This document shows positions 17,034 to 25,726 of a stretch of DNA of 40,414 nt, in pieces. Source of the DNA: Candidatus Omnitrophota bacterium (GTDB lineage Bacteria; Omnitrophota; Gorgyraeia; Pluralincolimonadales; Pluralincolimonadaceae); NCBI GenBank assembly GCA_028715315.1, contig JAQUSA010000001.1, positions 1-40,414 of the forward strand, read 5' to 3'. The notes beneath the pieces are model-generated. The model had not been told where the DNA came from. It saw only the letters and a list, made by a program, of their open reading frames with translations, and did no database searches. Position numbers and translations under genes: made by a program. Each line of letters starts with the position of its first letter. Within the stretch, counting starts at the first letter, position 1.

Positions 17034-17787
17034 CAATATAAAGATGAAAGCGGAGAATGTGGACTTCTTCTACGGCCCGCGGCAGGCGCTCAAGGACATA
17101 AACCTCGATATCTGCGAGAAGCGCGTTACCGCGATAATAGGGCCTTCGGGATGCGGAAAGTCCACGTTCATAAGGCTGCTGAACCGCATGAACGAGCTGA
17201 TACCTAACACGAGCCTTAAGGGCAGGATACTGCTTGACGGAGAGGATATCTTCGGGCAGCAGGTCGACGCGGTCGGGATAAGAAGGCGCGTCGGCATGGT
17301 ATTCCAGAAACCGAACCCTTTCCCGAAGAGCATATTCGAGAATGTCAGCTACGGGCTTCACGTAAACGGCGTCAAGGACAAGAAACTGATAGAAAAGAAA
17401 GTGGTATCTTCCCTCGAGAAGGCCGCGTTGTGGGACGATATAAAGGACAGGCTGCACGAAAGCGCGCTCAAATTGTCCGGCGGCCAGCAGCAGCGGTTAT
17501 GCATCGCGAGGTGCCTGGCTGTCGAGCCGGAAGTCCTGCTCTTCGATGAGCCCTGCGCCAGCCTCGACCCGATATCGACCGGCAAGATCGAGGAACTGAT
17601 AATGGAGCTGAAAAAGTATTATACTATAGTCATAGTCACGCATAATATGCAGCAGGCCGCGCGCATCTCGGACCATACGGCGTTCTTCCTGCTCGGCGAG
17701 CTCATAGAGATGGGCAAGACCCAGGATATATTCACCGCGCCGAAGGACAAGAGGACGGAGGACTACATTACAGGGAGGTTTGGCTGA
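17026..17787 (+). CDS. pstB: Phosphate ABC transporter ATPase PstB
   Basis: A 253-residue ABC ATPase that powers phosphate import. Walker A is GPSGCGKST at 39-47, the signature is LSGGQQQR from ~150, and Walker B is LLFDEP with Asp174/Glu175. The PstB-specific RLLNRMNELIP and QKPNPFPKSIFENV are present, as is the switch His in VTHNMQQAAR. I chose the ATG at 17026 (overlapping pstA by 8 bases); an ATG at 17044 is also possible. Its stop overlaps the phoU start by one base. Confidence 0.95.
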   Translation: MHNNIKMKAENVDFFYGPRQALKDINLDICEKRVTAIIGPSGCGKSTFIRLLNRMNELIPNTSLKGRILLDGEDIFGQQVDAVGIRRRVGMVFQKPNPFPKSIFENVSYGLHVNGVKDKKLIEKKVVSSLEKAALWDDIKDRLHESALKLSGGQQQRLCIARCLAVEPEVLLFDEPCASLDPISTGKIEELIMELKKYYTIVIVTHNMQQAARISDHTAFFLLGELIEMGKTQDIFTAPKDKRTEDYITGRFG

Positions 17788-18452
17788 TGGAAAGGCATTT
17801 TGACGAAGAGCTTAAAGGCTTAAATTCCGAGATATTGAGGATGGGAAGCCTCACGGAGGAGGCGATAGTCGATTCGGTAAAGGCCCTGAAGGAGCAGAGC
17901 AGGGAGATGGCCGCAAACGTGATAAATTCCGACAGGAAGATAGACAGCCTGGAGCTCGAGATCGAAGAGAAGTGCCTTACTCTTATGGCCCTGCACCAGC
18001 CGGCGGCCGTCGACCTTAGGTTTTTGACGGCGGCGATGAAGCTTAATAATGAACTTGAAAGGATTGCCGACCTTGCCGTGGATATCGCGCAGAGGGTCCT
18101 CGAGATCGTGGACAAGCCGCTGCTTAAGCCGCTGGTCGATATCCCCAAGTTATGCGTGATAGCGCAGACGATGGTGAAGGAATCGATAGACGCTTTCGTG
18201 AACAGGGACATAGCGCTCGCGAAAAAAGTTGTCCTTTCCGACGCCGAGGCGGATAAATTGAGGAATTTCGTGCAGGATGAGCTGGTCAGCGAATACATAT
18301 CAAAGGACGCGAGCACCGCGACAAGGGCCGTCCCGTTGCTTCTCATAGCCCGCCACCTCGAGCGCATCTGCGACCACGCCACCAATATCGCAGAAGACGT
18401 GATATATATGGTCGAGGCGAAGGTCGTAAAGCACCATCCCGAAGAGCTATAA
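17787..18452 (+). CDS. phoU: Phosphate uptake regulator PhoU
   Basis: A 221-residue all-helical protein with two PhoU repeats (~1-110 and ~115-215). Typical segments are RHFDEELKGLNSEILRMG, the LMALHQPAAVDLRFL metal-binding region, and LLIARHLERICDHATNIAED in the second repeat. PhoU links the transporter to PhoR and keeps the regulon off when phosphate is present. GGGAGG lies 8 bases before the ATG. It is the last gene of the operon and is followed directly by a hairpin terminator. Confidence 0.93.
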   Translation: MERHFDEELKGLNSEILRMGSLTEEAIVDSVKALKEQSREMAANVINSDRKIDSLELEIEEKCLTLMALHQPAAVDLRFLTAAMKLNNELERIADLAVDIAQRVLEIVDKPLLKPLVDIPKLCVIAQTMVKESIDAFVNRDIALAKKVVLSDAEADKLRNFVQDELVSEYISKDASTATRAVPLLLIARHLERICDHATNIAEDVIYMVEAKVVKHHPEEL

Positions 18453-18453
18453 C

Positions 18454-18495
18454 AGGGACACTTCTCCGATTGGCTCAAGAACCGTCCCTATTTTT
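18454..18495 (+). terminator. Hairpin terminator after phoU (repeat copy A)
   Basis: The arms are AGGGACACTTCT (18454-18465) and AGAACCGTCCCT (18478-18489), with two mismatches, a 12-base loop CCGATTGGCTCA, then ATTTTT. It begins one base after the phoU stop. The same stem and the identical loop recur after the SYLF gene at 31259, so this is also a member of a dispersed repeat family. Confidence 0.75.
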
Positions 18496-18511
18496 CCTAT
18501 TTTTCTATTAA

Positions 18512-18637
18512 CAAGAAGAACATCCGCAGGAACAGCTGGCGACGGGAGTAACGCCGGACTTCATAAGATTGTCTATCGGCATCGAGCACATTGATGATAT
18601 AATTGACGATATAAAACAGGCGCTAGAAAAGTCATGA
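18512..18637 (+). pseudogene. 3' remnant of an O-acetylhomoserine sulfhydrylase / cystathionine gamma-synthase gene
   Basis: Between an in-frame stop (TAA 18509-18511) and TGA 18635-18637 lies a 41-codon open stretch without a start codon. It encodes EEHPQEQLATGVTPD, then FIRLSIGIEHIDDIIDDIKQ and ALEKS. This is the extreme C-terminus of Cys/Met-metabolism PLP enzymes, most like MetY (usually ~430 residues). The catalytic body, including the PLP lysine, is absent. The piece sits between the phoU terminator and cysK, so it is probably what remains of a sulfur-assimilation gene once upstream of cysK. The homology is recognised by eye; its origin by deletion is inferred. Confidence 0.75.
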
Positions 18638-18658
18638 CCAATATAAGGAGACGATAAG

Positions 18659-19588
18659 ATGGCCACCAGGGTGTTTGACGATATAACCAAGACCATAGGC
18701 AACACGCCGCTGGTCAGGATAAACAGGATGTCGAGGGGGAGCGGCGCGGCGATACTCGCCAAGCTGGAGTCTTTTAACCCGCTCTCGAGCATCAAGGACA
18801 GGGTGGGCGCGGCGATGATAGAGGCCGCCGAAGAGAAAGGGCTGATCGACGAAGGCAGCGTGATAATAGAACCTACGAGCGGCAACACCGGCGTCGCGCT
18901 GGCGTTCGTGTGCGCCTCGAAGGGCTACCGGCTTATACTCACGATGCCCGAGACTATGAGCGTCGAGAGAAGGCAGCTTCTGAAGATACTCGGCGCGGAG
19001 ATAGTCCTGACCGAAGGCGCGAAAGGCATGAAGGGCGCGATAGATAAGTCTAAGGAGCTGGCGAAACAGACGCCGAAGAGTTATATACCTGACCAGTTCG
19101 CGAACCCCGAGAATCCCGGGATACACAGGAGGACGACCGCGGAAGAGATATGGAAGGACACCGGCGGGAAAGTGGATATCCTGGTCGCGGGCGTCGGCAC
19201 CGGCGGTACTCTTACCGGTGTCGGGGAAGTCCTGAAGAAGCGAAACCCCGGAGTAAGGATCATTGCGGTCGAGCCGAAGGACAGCCCGGTGCTGTCGGGC
19301 GGGAAACCCGGGGCCCACAGGCTGCAGGGGATAGGCGCGGGTTTCGTTCCCGGGGTATTGAATACGAAGATAATCGATGAGATAATACAAGTCGCTTCGG
19401 AGGACGCCGGCGCCGTATCGCGCCGCCTCGCTAAGGAGGAAGGCATCCTCGCCGGCATTTCCTGCGGCGCGGCGATGTGGGCGGCCCTCGAGGTCGCGAA
19501 ACGCCCGGAGTCCGCGGGGAAGACGATAGTCGTCATCCTTCCCGACACGGGAGAACGCTATCTTTCCACATGGTTATTCCAGGAGTGA
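18659..19588 (+). CDS. cysK: Cysteine synthase (O-acetylserine sulfhydrylase)
   Basis: A 309-residue PLP enzyme that makes cysteine from O-acetylserine and sulfide. Lys46 (NPLSSIKDRVG) binds PLP, PTSGNTGVALA is the substrate loop, and GVGTGGTLTGVGE binds the PLP phosphate. Length and sequence fit CysK. AAGGAG (18644-18649) precedes the ATG by 9 bases. It is followed 4 bases later by a cysteine desulfurase and then a scaffold gene, so cysteine made here can feed Fe-S cluster assembly. A MetY remnant lies just upstream. Confidence 0.93.
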   Translation: MATRVFDDITKTIGNTPLVRINRMSRGSGAAILAKLESFNPLSSIKDRVGAAMIEAAEEKGLIDEGSVIIEPTSGNTGVALAFVCASKGYRLILTMPETMSVERRQLLKILGAEIVLTEGAKGMKGAIDKSKELAKQTPKSYIPDQFANPENPGIHRRTTAEEIWKDTGGKVDILVAGVGTGGTLTGVGEVLKKRNPGVRIIAVEPKDSPVLSGGKPGAHRLQGIGAGFVPGVLNTKIIDEIIQVASEDAGAVSRRLAKEEGILAGISCGAAMWAALEVAKRPESAGKTIVVILPDTGERYLSTWLFQE

Positions 19589-19592
19589 GCAG

Positions 19593-20789
19593 ATGAAACG
19601 TAAAGTATACCTTGACCATAACGCCACGACTCCGCTGCATCCGGAGGTCAAGAAGTCTATGACCGACGCGATGGAAGCGTTCGGCAACCCGTCGAGCATG
19701 CACAGCTTCGGCAGGCAGGCGCACCGCCTTATCGATGACGCGAGGGAGAAGATCTCGTCGTTCATAGGCGGCAGGCCCGAGGATATCGTCTTTGTCGGAA
19801 GCGGTTCCGAGGCGAACAATACCGTTTTCAACCTCCTCTCCTGCACGGCGAAGCGCTGCGAAGCCCCCCATACGAAAAGGCGCCAGGTCATAACCTCGCA
19901 GATAGAGCACCCGTGCATCCTTGAAGCCGCGGGCTGCCTGGGCGAGAGGGGCATAGAGGTGATCTATCTTCCCGTAGACAAATACGGCAAGATAGACATA
20001 GCGAAATACGAGGAATTCATATCCGAAAAGACCGCCCTCGTCTCGGTCATGATGGCGAACAACGAGATAGGGACGATACAGGATATAAAGAAGATAGGGA
20101 GCATCGCCCATAAGCACGGGGCGATGCTGCACACGGACGCGATACAGGCGGTCGGCAAGATCCCCGTTGACGTCAGGGACCTTGCCGTCGATTATCTCTC
20201 ATTATCGGCGCATAAGATATACGGGCCGAAGGGCGTCGGCGCGCTTTATGTGTCGCCGGGGGTCCCGTTCTGCCCGTTCATACGCGGCGGCCACCAGGAG
20301 AGGGGCCGGCGCGCCGGGACGGAGAATACAGTCGGTATCGCAGGTTTCGGGAAGGCCATCGAGATGCGCGCGAAAGAGATGGACGGCGAGAGCAAGAAAT
20401 TGCTTTCACTTAAGTCGCGCCTTAAGGCCGGCATCGAAAAGAACATAAAGGACATTAAATTCAACGGCCACCCGTCCGATTGCCTTCCGGGCACCCTGAA
20501 CGTATCGTTCGACGCAGCCGAGGGCGAGGCGATACTGTTGTATCTCGACCTCGAGGGCGTCGCGGTTTCCACCGGCTCTGCCTGCGCTTCCGGCTCGCTC
20601 GACCCGTCGCACGTCCTTATAGCGACAGGCCTCCTCGCGGAGCAGGCCCACGGCTCGATAAGGATAAGCATCGGCCGCGACAACACGGAAGAGGAGATGG
20701 ACTATACGGCGGAAAAGCTTGCGGTTGTCATAGATAAGATAAGGAACATGTCTACCGTCGGAAGAGGTGCCCATGGAAAAAAAGCCTGA
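19593..20789 (+). CDS. nifS: Cysteine desulfurase (NifS/IscS type)
   Basis: A 398-residue PLP enzyme that takes sulfur from cysteine. YLDHNATTPLHPEV is the family start, Lys208 in SAHKIYGPKG binds PLP, RRAGTENTVGIAGFG is conserved, and Cys331 in STGSACASGSLDPS forms the persulfide. The active-site loop is of the longer class I (NifS/IscS) type. It starts 4 bases after cysK and its end overlaps the nifU-like gene by 17 bases. Function as sulfur donor for the adjacent scaffold is inferred from that linkage. Confidence 0.92.
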   Translation: MKRKVYLDHNATTPLHPEVKKSMTDAMEAFGNPSSMHSFGRQAHRLIDDAREKISSFIGGRPEDIVFVGSGSEANNTVFNLLSCTAKRCEAPHTKRRQVITSQIEHPCILEAAGCLGERGIEVIYLPVDKYGKIDIAKYEEFISEKTALVSVMMANNEIGTIQDIKKIGSIAHKHGAMLHTDAIQAVGKIPVDVRDLAVDYLSLSAHKIYGPKGVGALYVSPGVPFCPFIRGGHQERGRRAGTENTVGIAGFGKAIEMRAKEMDGESKKLLSLKSRLKAGIEKNIKDIKFNGHPSDCLPGTLNVSFDAAEGEAILLYLDLEGVAVSTGSACASGSLDPSHVLIATGLLAEQAHGSIRISIGRDNTEEEMDYTAEKLAVVIDKIRNMSTVGRGAHGKKA

Positions 20790-21192
20790 GTGGGCCTATT
20801 CCGATAAGGTTAAGGACCATTTCGAGAACCCGCGCAATGTGCTCAATGACGAAGGAGCGTATAATGCGGACGGCAGGGGCATCGTCGGCAACATCAAATG
20901 CGGCGACGAGATGATAGTCGCGATAAAGGTCGATAAGGCCAAGGGCATCATCACCGATTGCAGGTGGAAGACCTACGGATGCGCGAGCGCGATCGCAAGC
21001 ACGTCTATGTTATCCGAGATGGCGAAAGGCAAGACCCTCGAAGAGGCCTATAAGATAACCGCCAAGGATATCGTTGATGAGCTGGGCGGCCTGCCCGGCC
21101 ATAAGATCCATTGCTCAGTCCTCGGGCATGACGGGTTGCGCGCCGCGATAGACGATTATTACAGGCGGAACGGCATAAACAGGACACCTTAG
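20773..21192 (+). CDS. nifU: Fe-S cluster scaffold protein, NifU/IscU N-terminal type
   Basis: A 139-residue scaffold with the three expected cysteines: Cys43 in NIKCGDEM (followed by the conserved Asp45), Cys70 in TYGCASAIAS, and Cys114 in KIHCSVLG. Clusters are built on it from sulfur supplied by the desulfurase encoded just upstream. I chose the ATG at 20773, with AGAGG 5 bases before it; a GTG at 20767 would add two residues. It is a single-domain protein without the C-terminal domain of full NifU. No iscA or ferredoxin gene follows. Confidence 0.9.
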   Translation: MEKKPEWAYSDKVKDHFENPRNVLNDEGAYNADGRGIVGNIKCGDEMIVAIKVDKAKGIITDCRWKTYGCASAIASTSMLSEMAKGKTLEEAYKITAKDIVDELGGLPGHKIHCSVLGHDGLRAAIDDYYRRNGINRTP

Positions 21193-21201
21193 GAGGATAA
21201 A

Positions 21202-21663
21202 ATGGGAAAGATCCCCGCCGAGATCGTGAAGTTCCTGCACGCGCAGCATTTTACGGTCGTCTCCACGATAGGCGAAGACGGCCTGCCGCATAATTCCTGC
21301 AAGGGCATCGTCAACATCGATGATGACGGCACCGTTTACCTCCTGGACCTCTATAAGGGGCAGACGCACGATAACCTCGAGAAGAACCCCGCGATGAGCG
21401 TGAGCGTGGTGGACGAGCACCGTTTCAGGGGATACTGCCTCAAGGGCACCGCGAAGCTGATCACCGAAGACCTGTTGAAGCCCCGCATAATAAAGGCGTG
21501 GGAGGACAAGATAACGGCCAGGATAACCCACAGGCTCATCAAGAACCTGAAAGGCGAGCACGGGCACGACAGCCATCCCGAAGCCCGGCTTCCGAAGCCG
21601 AAGTACCTGATAGCCATGAAGGTCAGGGAGATAGTCGACCTGACGCCGCCCCCGCTCAGATAG
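21202..21663 (+). CDS. Pyridoxamine 5'-phosphate oxidase-like flavin split-barrel protein
   Basis: A 153-residue protein with the FMN-binding split-barrel pattern: IVKFLHAQHFTVVSTIGEDG, then NIDDDGTVYLLDLYKGQTHDNL and NPAMSVSVVD. Such proteins bind FMN or F420 and reduce small molecules; the substrate is not known. There is no signal peptide. AGGAGG (21191-21196) overlaps the nifU stop and lies 5 bases from the ATG, so it belongs to the cysK-nifS-nifU unit. Confidence 0.75.
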   Translation: MGKIPAEIVKFLHAQHFTVVSTIGEDGLPHNSCKGIVNIDDDGTVYLLDLYKGQTHDNLEKNPAMSVSVVDEHRFRGYCLKGTAKLITEDLLKPRIIKAWEDKITARITHRLIKNLKGEHGHDSHPEARLPKPKYLIAMKVREIVDLTPPPLR

Positions 21664-21664
21664 A

Positions 21665-21693
21665 TGGACAAATCCCCCTAAAGACGTTAAAAT
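21665..21693 (+). promoter_or_regulatory. Promoter of the small exporter gene, leaderless type
   Basis: TGGACA (21665-21670), a 17-base spacer and TAAAAT (21688-21693) fit a housekeeping promoter with one mismatch in each box. The ATG at 21702 lies 8 bases after the -10. No Shine-Dalgarno is present between them. Confidence 0.5.
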
Positions 21694-21701
21694 AGCCGTT
21701 G

Positions 21702-22199
21702 ATGACAGACCATATTATCCTGTGGCTTAAGGGCCTCCCCAGGGACTACATAGTATTGATAACCGCGGCGCTTCCCGTCTCGGAATTGAGGGGGGCGATA
21801 CCGCTCGCCCTGTCCTTCGGCATGACTATGCAGAAAGCATTCCTGCTGTCGGTCGCAGGCAATTTTATTCCCGTCATCCCGGTCCTGTTCCTGCTTGAGC
21901 CTGTTTCGAATTGGCTCGGGAGGTTCAGGATATTTGCCCGGTTTTTCGACTGGTTGTTTACGCGGACACGCAAGAAAGCGGACACGATACAGAAATATGA
22001 GATGCTCGGGCTCGCGATATTCGTCGCGATTCCGCTCCCGATGACCGGCGCATGGTCCGGCGCGATAGCGGCGTCCCTTTTGAAGATAAAATTCAGGTAT
22101 GCTGTGACGGGAATAATACTCGGGATACTCATGGCGGGCCTGGTAGTCTCGGCCCTTTGCGCTTTGGGGATCACGGGCTGGCAGGCTGTGACAAATTAA
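21702..22199 (+). CDS. Small multidrug-export-type membrane protein (PF06695 family)
   Basis: A 165-residue membrane protein with about four to five hydrophobic segments. Recognisable family features are TAALPVSELRGAIPLALSFG near the N-terminus and VAIPLPMTGAWSGAIAASLL in the middle. The family name 'small multi-drug export' is historical and its substrate is unknown. I took ATG 21702, since TTG 21699 would only add one residue. The gene starts a new transcription unit with its own promoter and is followed 18 bases later by cstA. Confidence 0.75.
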   Translation: MTDHIILWLKGLPRDYIVLITAALPVSELRGAIPLALSFGMTMQKAFLLSVAGNFIPVIPVLFLLEPVSNWLGRFRIFARFFDWLFTRTRKKADTIQKYEMLGLAIFVAIPLPMTGAWSGAIAASLLKIKFRYAVTGIILGILMAGLVVSALCALGITGWQAVTN

Positions 22200-22217
22200 C
22201 GCGGAAAGGCGATCCGG

Positions 22218-23915
22218 ATGAGTCTTATAATCCTGGTTATCTCTTCAGGGGCCCTGCTCTTAATGGGCTATATTTTTTACGGCAGGTTCCTTAGCAAACT
22301 CCTGCAGTTGAATCCGGACGCGAAGACGCCGGCCGTAGTGCAGAGGGACGACGTCGACTACGTCCCGACAAATAAGTTCTACCTGCTCGGCCAGCACTTC
22401 TCGGCCATAGCGGCGGCGGGGCCGATCGTCGGGCCGATACTCGCCGGGATGTGGTTCGGCTGGGTCCCGACGGTCATATGGATAATCGTCGGGGGCATAT
22501 TCATCGGCGGCGTCCACGACCTGTTCACGCTCGTCGCGTCGATACGCCACCACGGGCGCTCCATAGCCGAGGTAATCAAGGAATACAAGAGCAAGAAGGC
22601 GTTCATAATATTCCTGGTGTTCCTCTGGATATCCATCATCTACATCATAACCGCGTTCACCGATATGACCGCCGGCACGTTCGCCGACCCTGCAAGGGGG
22701 GCCGGGGTGGCGTCGTCTTCCATGATGTACCTGCTTCTCGCGCTCATAATGGGCATATTGATAAGGCTTTTCAAGCCGCCGCTCGCTGCGGTTACGCTGA
22801 TATTCATGCCCCTGGTCCTGGTCTGCATCTGGCTCGGGCCGAAGTTCCCGTTGCATATGCCGCTGCTCTTCGGCCTGGACCTGCGCACGACATGGGATAT
22901 ACTGCTGCTCGCATATTGTTTCATCGCGGCGGTCATACCGGTCTGGCTGCTGCTGCAGCCGCGCGGATACCTCGGAGGTTTCTTCCTGACGTTGACCGCG
23001 GGCGCGAGCCTCCTCGGAATAATCGTGGGGCATTTCACGCAGAAACTTGTGATAATCTATCCCGCTTTCGTCGGATGGGTAAACCCGGGCGGCCTGCCGC
23101 TCTTCCCGCTGCTTTTCACGACCGTCGCTTGCGGCGCATGTTCGGGTTTCCACGCGCTCGTCTCATCGGGCACCACGTCTAAACAGGTGGCCAGGGAGAC
23201 GGACGCGAAGGCAATAGGGTACGGCGGCATGCTTTTGGAAAGCGTTGTCGCGATCACGGCCCTCGGGACGCTGCTGCTCCTCACTAAGACGCAGGCGCAG
23301 GGGCTCGGAAGCCCGGACCAGATATACGCGAACGGCATAGCGACGTTTTTGAACAGCCTCGGGATAGACAGGGAGTTCGCGCTGACCTTTGCGCTGCTCG
23401 CGTTCGCGACCTTCGTTTACGACACGCTCGACGTGGCCACGAGGCTCGGGCGCTACATATTCCAGGAACTCACTAATATCCGCGGAAGGGTAAGCCTGTT
23501 CGTGTCGGCGTTCGCGACATTGCTTCTGCCGGCGTTTTTTGTCACGAGCAAGATGACCGACGCGCAGGGCAGGATCATCCCGGCCTGGTCCCTTTTCTGG
23601 ACGGTCTTCGGCTCTAGCAACCAGCTGTTGGCCGCGATGGTGCTGCTCGGGCTCAGCGTGTGGCTCTTCAGGCGCAGGAAGAATTACGCGGTCACCCTGA
23701 TGCCGGCGATATTCATGACGTTCGTCTCGTTGACGTCGCTGGCGCTGGTGACGAAACCCTGGATAGCCAAGCATATCGCCGATAAAAGGTTCTGGCCGGA
23801 ACCCCTCGTGATCACCTGTTTGATACTTTTCGTTCTGTCGTTACTGTTGATCATAGAGGACATAACCATATTCTCGAAAGGTAATAAGGATGAACACGAA
23901 AAGACCGGCTCCTGA
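22218..23915 (+). CDS. cstA: CstA-family carbon starvation transporter
   Basis: A 565-residue inner-membrane protein with many (about 14-16) hydrophobic segments. NKFYLLGQHFSAIAAAGPIV, FGWVPTVIWIIVGGIFIGGV, ACGACSGFHALVSSGTTSKQ and WSLFWTVFGSSNQLLAAMVL are CstA hallmarks. The family imports peptides or pyruvate when carbon is short. It is shorter than E. coli CstA (~700 residues), mainly at the C-terminus, as in many non-enterics. The ATG lies 18 bases after the exporter gene, and the end overlaps the flavoprotein gene by 26 bases. No CRP-like site can be judged from sequence alone. Confidence 0.92.
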   Translation: MSLIILVISSGALLLMGYIFYGRFLSKLLQLNPDAKTPAVVQRDDVDYVPTNKFYLLGQHFSAIAAAGPIVGPILAGMWFGWVPTVIWIIVGGIFIGGVHDLFTLVASIRHHGRSIAEVIKEYKSKKAFIIFLVFLWISIIYIITAFTDMTAGTFADPARGAGVASSSMMYLLLALIMGILIRLFKPPLAAVTLIFMPLVLVCIWLGPKFPLHMPLLFGLDLRTTWDILLLAYCFIAAVIPVWLLLQPRGYLGGFFLTLTAGASLLGIIVGHFTQKLVIIYPAFVGWVNPGGLPLFPLLFTTVACGACSGFHALVSSGTTSKQVARETDAKAIGYGGMLLESVVAITALGTLLLLTKTQAQGLGSPDQIYANGIATFLNSLGIDREFALTFALLAFATFVYDTLDVATRLGRYIFQELTNIRGRVSLFVSAFATLLLPAFFVTSKMTDAQGRIIPAWSLFWTVFGSSNQLLAAMVLLGLSVWLFRRRKNYAVTLMPAIFMTFVSLTSLALVTKPWIAKHIADKRFWPEPLVITCLILFVLSLLLIIEDITIFSKGNKDEHEKTGS

Positions 23916-25152
23916 TTTCCATGAGATAGCCGTAGTCGGCGGCGGGCCCGCGGGCATCATGGCCGCCATACGCGCGGCGCAGCTTGGCAAGGACGTGGTC
24001 CTGCTGGAAAGGAACAGCTCCATCGGCCGCAAGATAATGATAACAGGGAAGGGCAGGTGCAACCTGACGAATTCCGCCGATATGGACGAGTTCATGTCGA
24101 AATTCGGAAAGAACGGGCAGTTCCTCAGGTCGGCGTTCTACGCGTTCTTCAACGAGGACCTCATGGATTTTTTCAGGAAGAACGGGCTGGGCGTGAAGGT
24201 CGAACGCCAGGGGAGGGTCTTCCCGTCGGATGACAGGTCCGCGTCCGTAGTGAAGGTGCTCGAAAAGTCGCTGAAGGAGAACAATGTCCCGGTCATGCTC
24301 GATGCGCGCGTTATGGGCATACTTAACGACTCCGGGATGTTCAGCCTCAAACTTGATAGCGGCGCGGAAGTGCTGGCGAAGAAGGTCATACTCGCCACGG
24401 GCGGCGCGTCCTACAAGGCGACCGGCTCCTCGGGAGACGGTTTCCATCTCGCGAAATTATTGGGGCATAAGTTCAATCCGCTCAGGCCGGGGCTTGTCCC
24501 GCTCAAGACGAGGGAGAAATTTGCCGCGGAGATGATGGGACTGACCCTTAAGAACATAAAAGTGGCGTTCGAGAGCGAAGGCAAGAAGATAGTATCCGAG
24601 GTCGGCGAACTGTTGTTTACGCACTTCGGGGTTTCCGGCCCGCTCGTGCTTGACCTGAGCGCGCAGGTGGTAGCGCTTCTCGACGGCAAGAAGCCCGTTT
24701 ATATCTCCATCGACCTGAAGCCCGGCCTGACCGCGGAGCAGGTCGATAACAGGATACTGCGCGATATCGGGGAGCACGGCAGCATAAGCATAAAGACACT
24801 GTTGAAGGAGATGCTGCCGGTCAAGATGGTCCCGGTCTTCGCAAAGCTCCTGAAGCTCGATACGGCAAAGAGGATAAACCAGCTTACCGCGGCCGAAAGG
24901 CGCGGGATAGCCGGCCTGATGAAATCATTCGTTCTGACGATAACCGAACCGCTGCCGCTTGAGGAAGCGATGGTGACCTGCGGCGGCATACCGGTAAAGG
25001 ACATAGACCCGAGGACGATGGGTTCGCGGATAGTGCCCGGATTATATTTCGCGGGGGAGATAATAGACGCGTCGGCGGCGAGCGGCGGGTATAACCTGCA
25101 GCAGGCTTTCTCGACCGGATACCTGGCCGGGGAGAGCGCCGCAAATGCGTAA
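23890..25152 (+). CDS. HI0933/BaiN-family FAD-dependent oxidoreductase
   Basis: A 420-residue flavoprotein. The Rossmann motif VVGGGPAGIMAAIRAA lies at ~14-29. GRKIMITGKGRCNLTNS (~46-62) is specific to the HI0933/YhiN family. GASYKATGSSGDGF and the C-terminal YFAGEIIDASAASGGYNLQQ complete the FAD-binding site. Some members reduce bile-acid intermediates, but the general role is unknown. It is cytoplasmic. The start overlaps cstA and the end overlaps the Maf gene by 8 bases, so it is embedded in an operon. Confidence 0.88.
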   Translation: MNTKRPAPDFHEIAVVGGGPAGIMAAIRAAQLGKDVVLLERNSSIGRKIMITGKGRCNLTNSADMDEFMSKFGKNGQFLRSAFYAFFNEDLMDFFRKNGLGVKVERQGRVFPSDDRSASVVKVLEKSLKENNVPVMLDARVMGILNDSGMFSLKLDSGAEVLAKKVILATGGASYKATGSSGDGFHLAKLLGHKFNPLRPGLVPLKTREKFAAEMMGLTLKNIKVAFESEGKKIVSEVGELLFTHFGVSGPLVLDLSAQVVALLDGKKPVYISIDLKPGLTAEQVDNRILRDIGEHGSISIKTLLKEMLPVKMVPVFAKLLKLDTAKRINQLTAAERRGIAGLMKSFVLTITEPLPLEEAMVTCGGIPVKDIDPRTMGSRIVPGLYFAGEIIDASAASGGYNLQQAFSTGYLAGESAANA

Positions 25153-25723
25153 GATAATCCTCGCTTCGCAGTCGAAGCAAAGACAGCGGCTGCTCAACCA
25201 GATAGGCCTCAAATTCGTGACCGCGAAGTCGGACGCCAAGGAGGATATGAGGCTCAAAGGCAGCTGCGCGAAGCTTGTGATGTCGAACGCGCTGAAGAAA
25301 GCCGAGGACGTCGCGAAGAGATACGGCTCGGGCGTCGTCATCGCGGCGGATACGGTAGTCCTCTCCGGCAGGAAGATAATCGGGAAGCCGAAGGACCTCG
25401 CCGATGCCTTCAGGACGCTGAAACTGATCTCCCGAAAGCCGCAATGGGTTTATACCGGGATGGCGGTAATAGATATCGACAATAAGAAGGTCCTTACGGA
25501 CTACGAGAAGACGAAGATATACATGTACCGCCTTAGCGACAGGCAGATAAGGAATTATTTCAGGAAGGTCTCGCCTATGGACAAGGCGGGCAGTTTCGAC
25601 ATACAGGGCCTCGGCAGCATATTCATAAACAGGATAGAGGGGTGCTTCAATAATGTCATCGGTTTGCCGTTGGCGAAGCTCGCTAAGATGCTCAGGAGGA
25701 TAGGCATAGACCTGTTTTCATAA
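25145..25723 (+). CDS. maf: Maf-family nucleotide pyrophosphatase
   Basis: A 192-residue Maf protein, which hydrolyses unwanted or modified nucleoside triphosphates. LASQSKQRQRLL at the N-terminus, catalytic Asp69 in IAADTVV, GKPKD, MDKAGSFDIQGLG and NNVIGLPL are all present. The region normally reading like EDPREYVLRLA is divergent here (CAKLVMSNALKKAEDV). The ATG overlaps the upstream flavoprotein gene. The next gene starts 3 bases after its stop. Confidence 0.88.
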   Translation: MRKIILASQSKQRQRLLNQIGLKFVTAKSDAKEDMRLKGSCAKLVMSNALKKAEDVAKRYGSGVVIAADTVVLSGRKIIGKPKDLADAFRTLKLISRKPQWVYTGMAVIDIDNKKVLTDYEKTKIYMYRLSDRQIRNYFRKVSPMDKAGSFDIQGLGSIFINRIEGCFNNVIGLPLAKLAKMLRRIGIDLFS

Positions 25724-25726
25724 GAT

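Noticed and set aside
16232..17041. 269-codon open frame on the plus strand
   Set aside because: It is an Arg/Gly/Asp-rich alternative frame of pstA, which is a certain gene.
22260..23153. 297-codon open frame on the minus strand and a 243-codon plus-strand frame inside cstA
   Set aside because: Both are low-complexity Arg-, Glu- or His-rich shadows of a clear membrane transporter gene.
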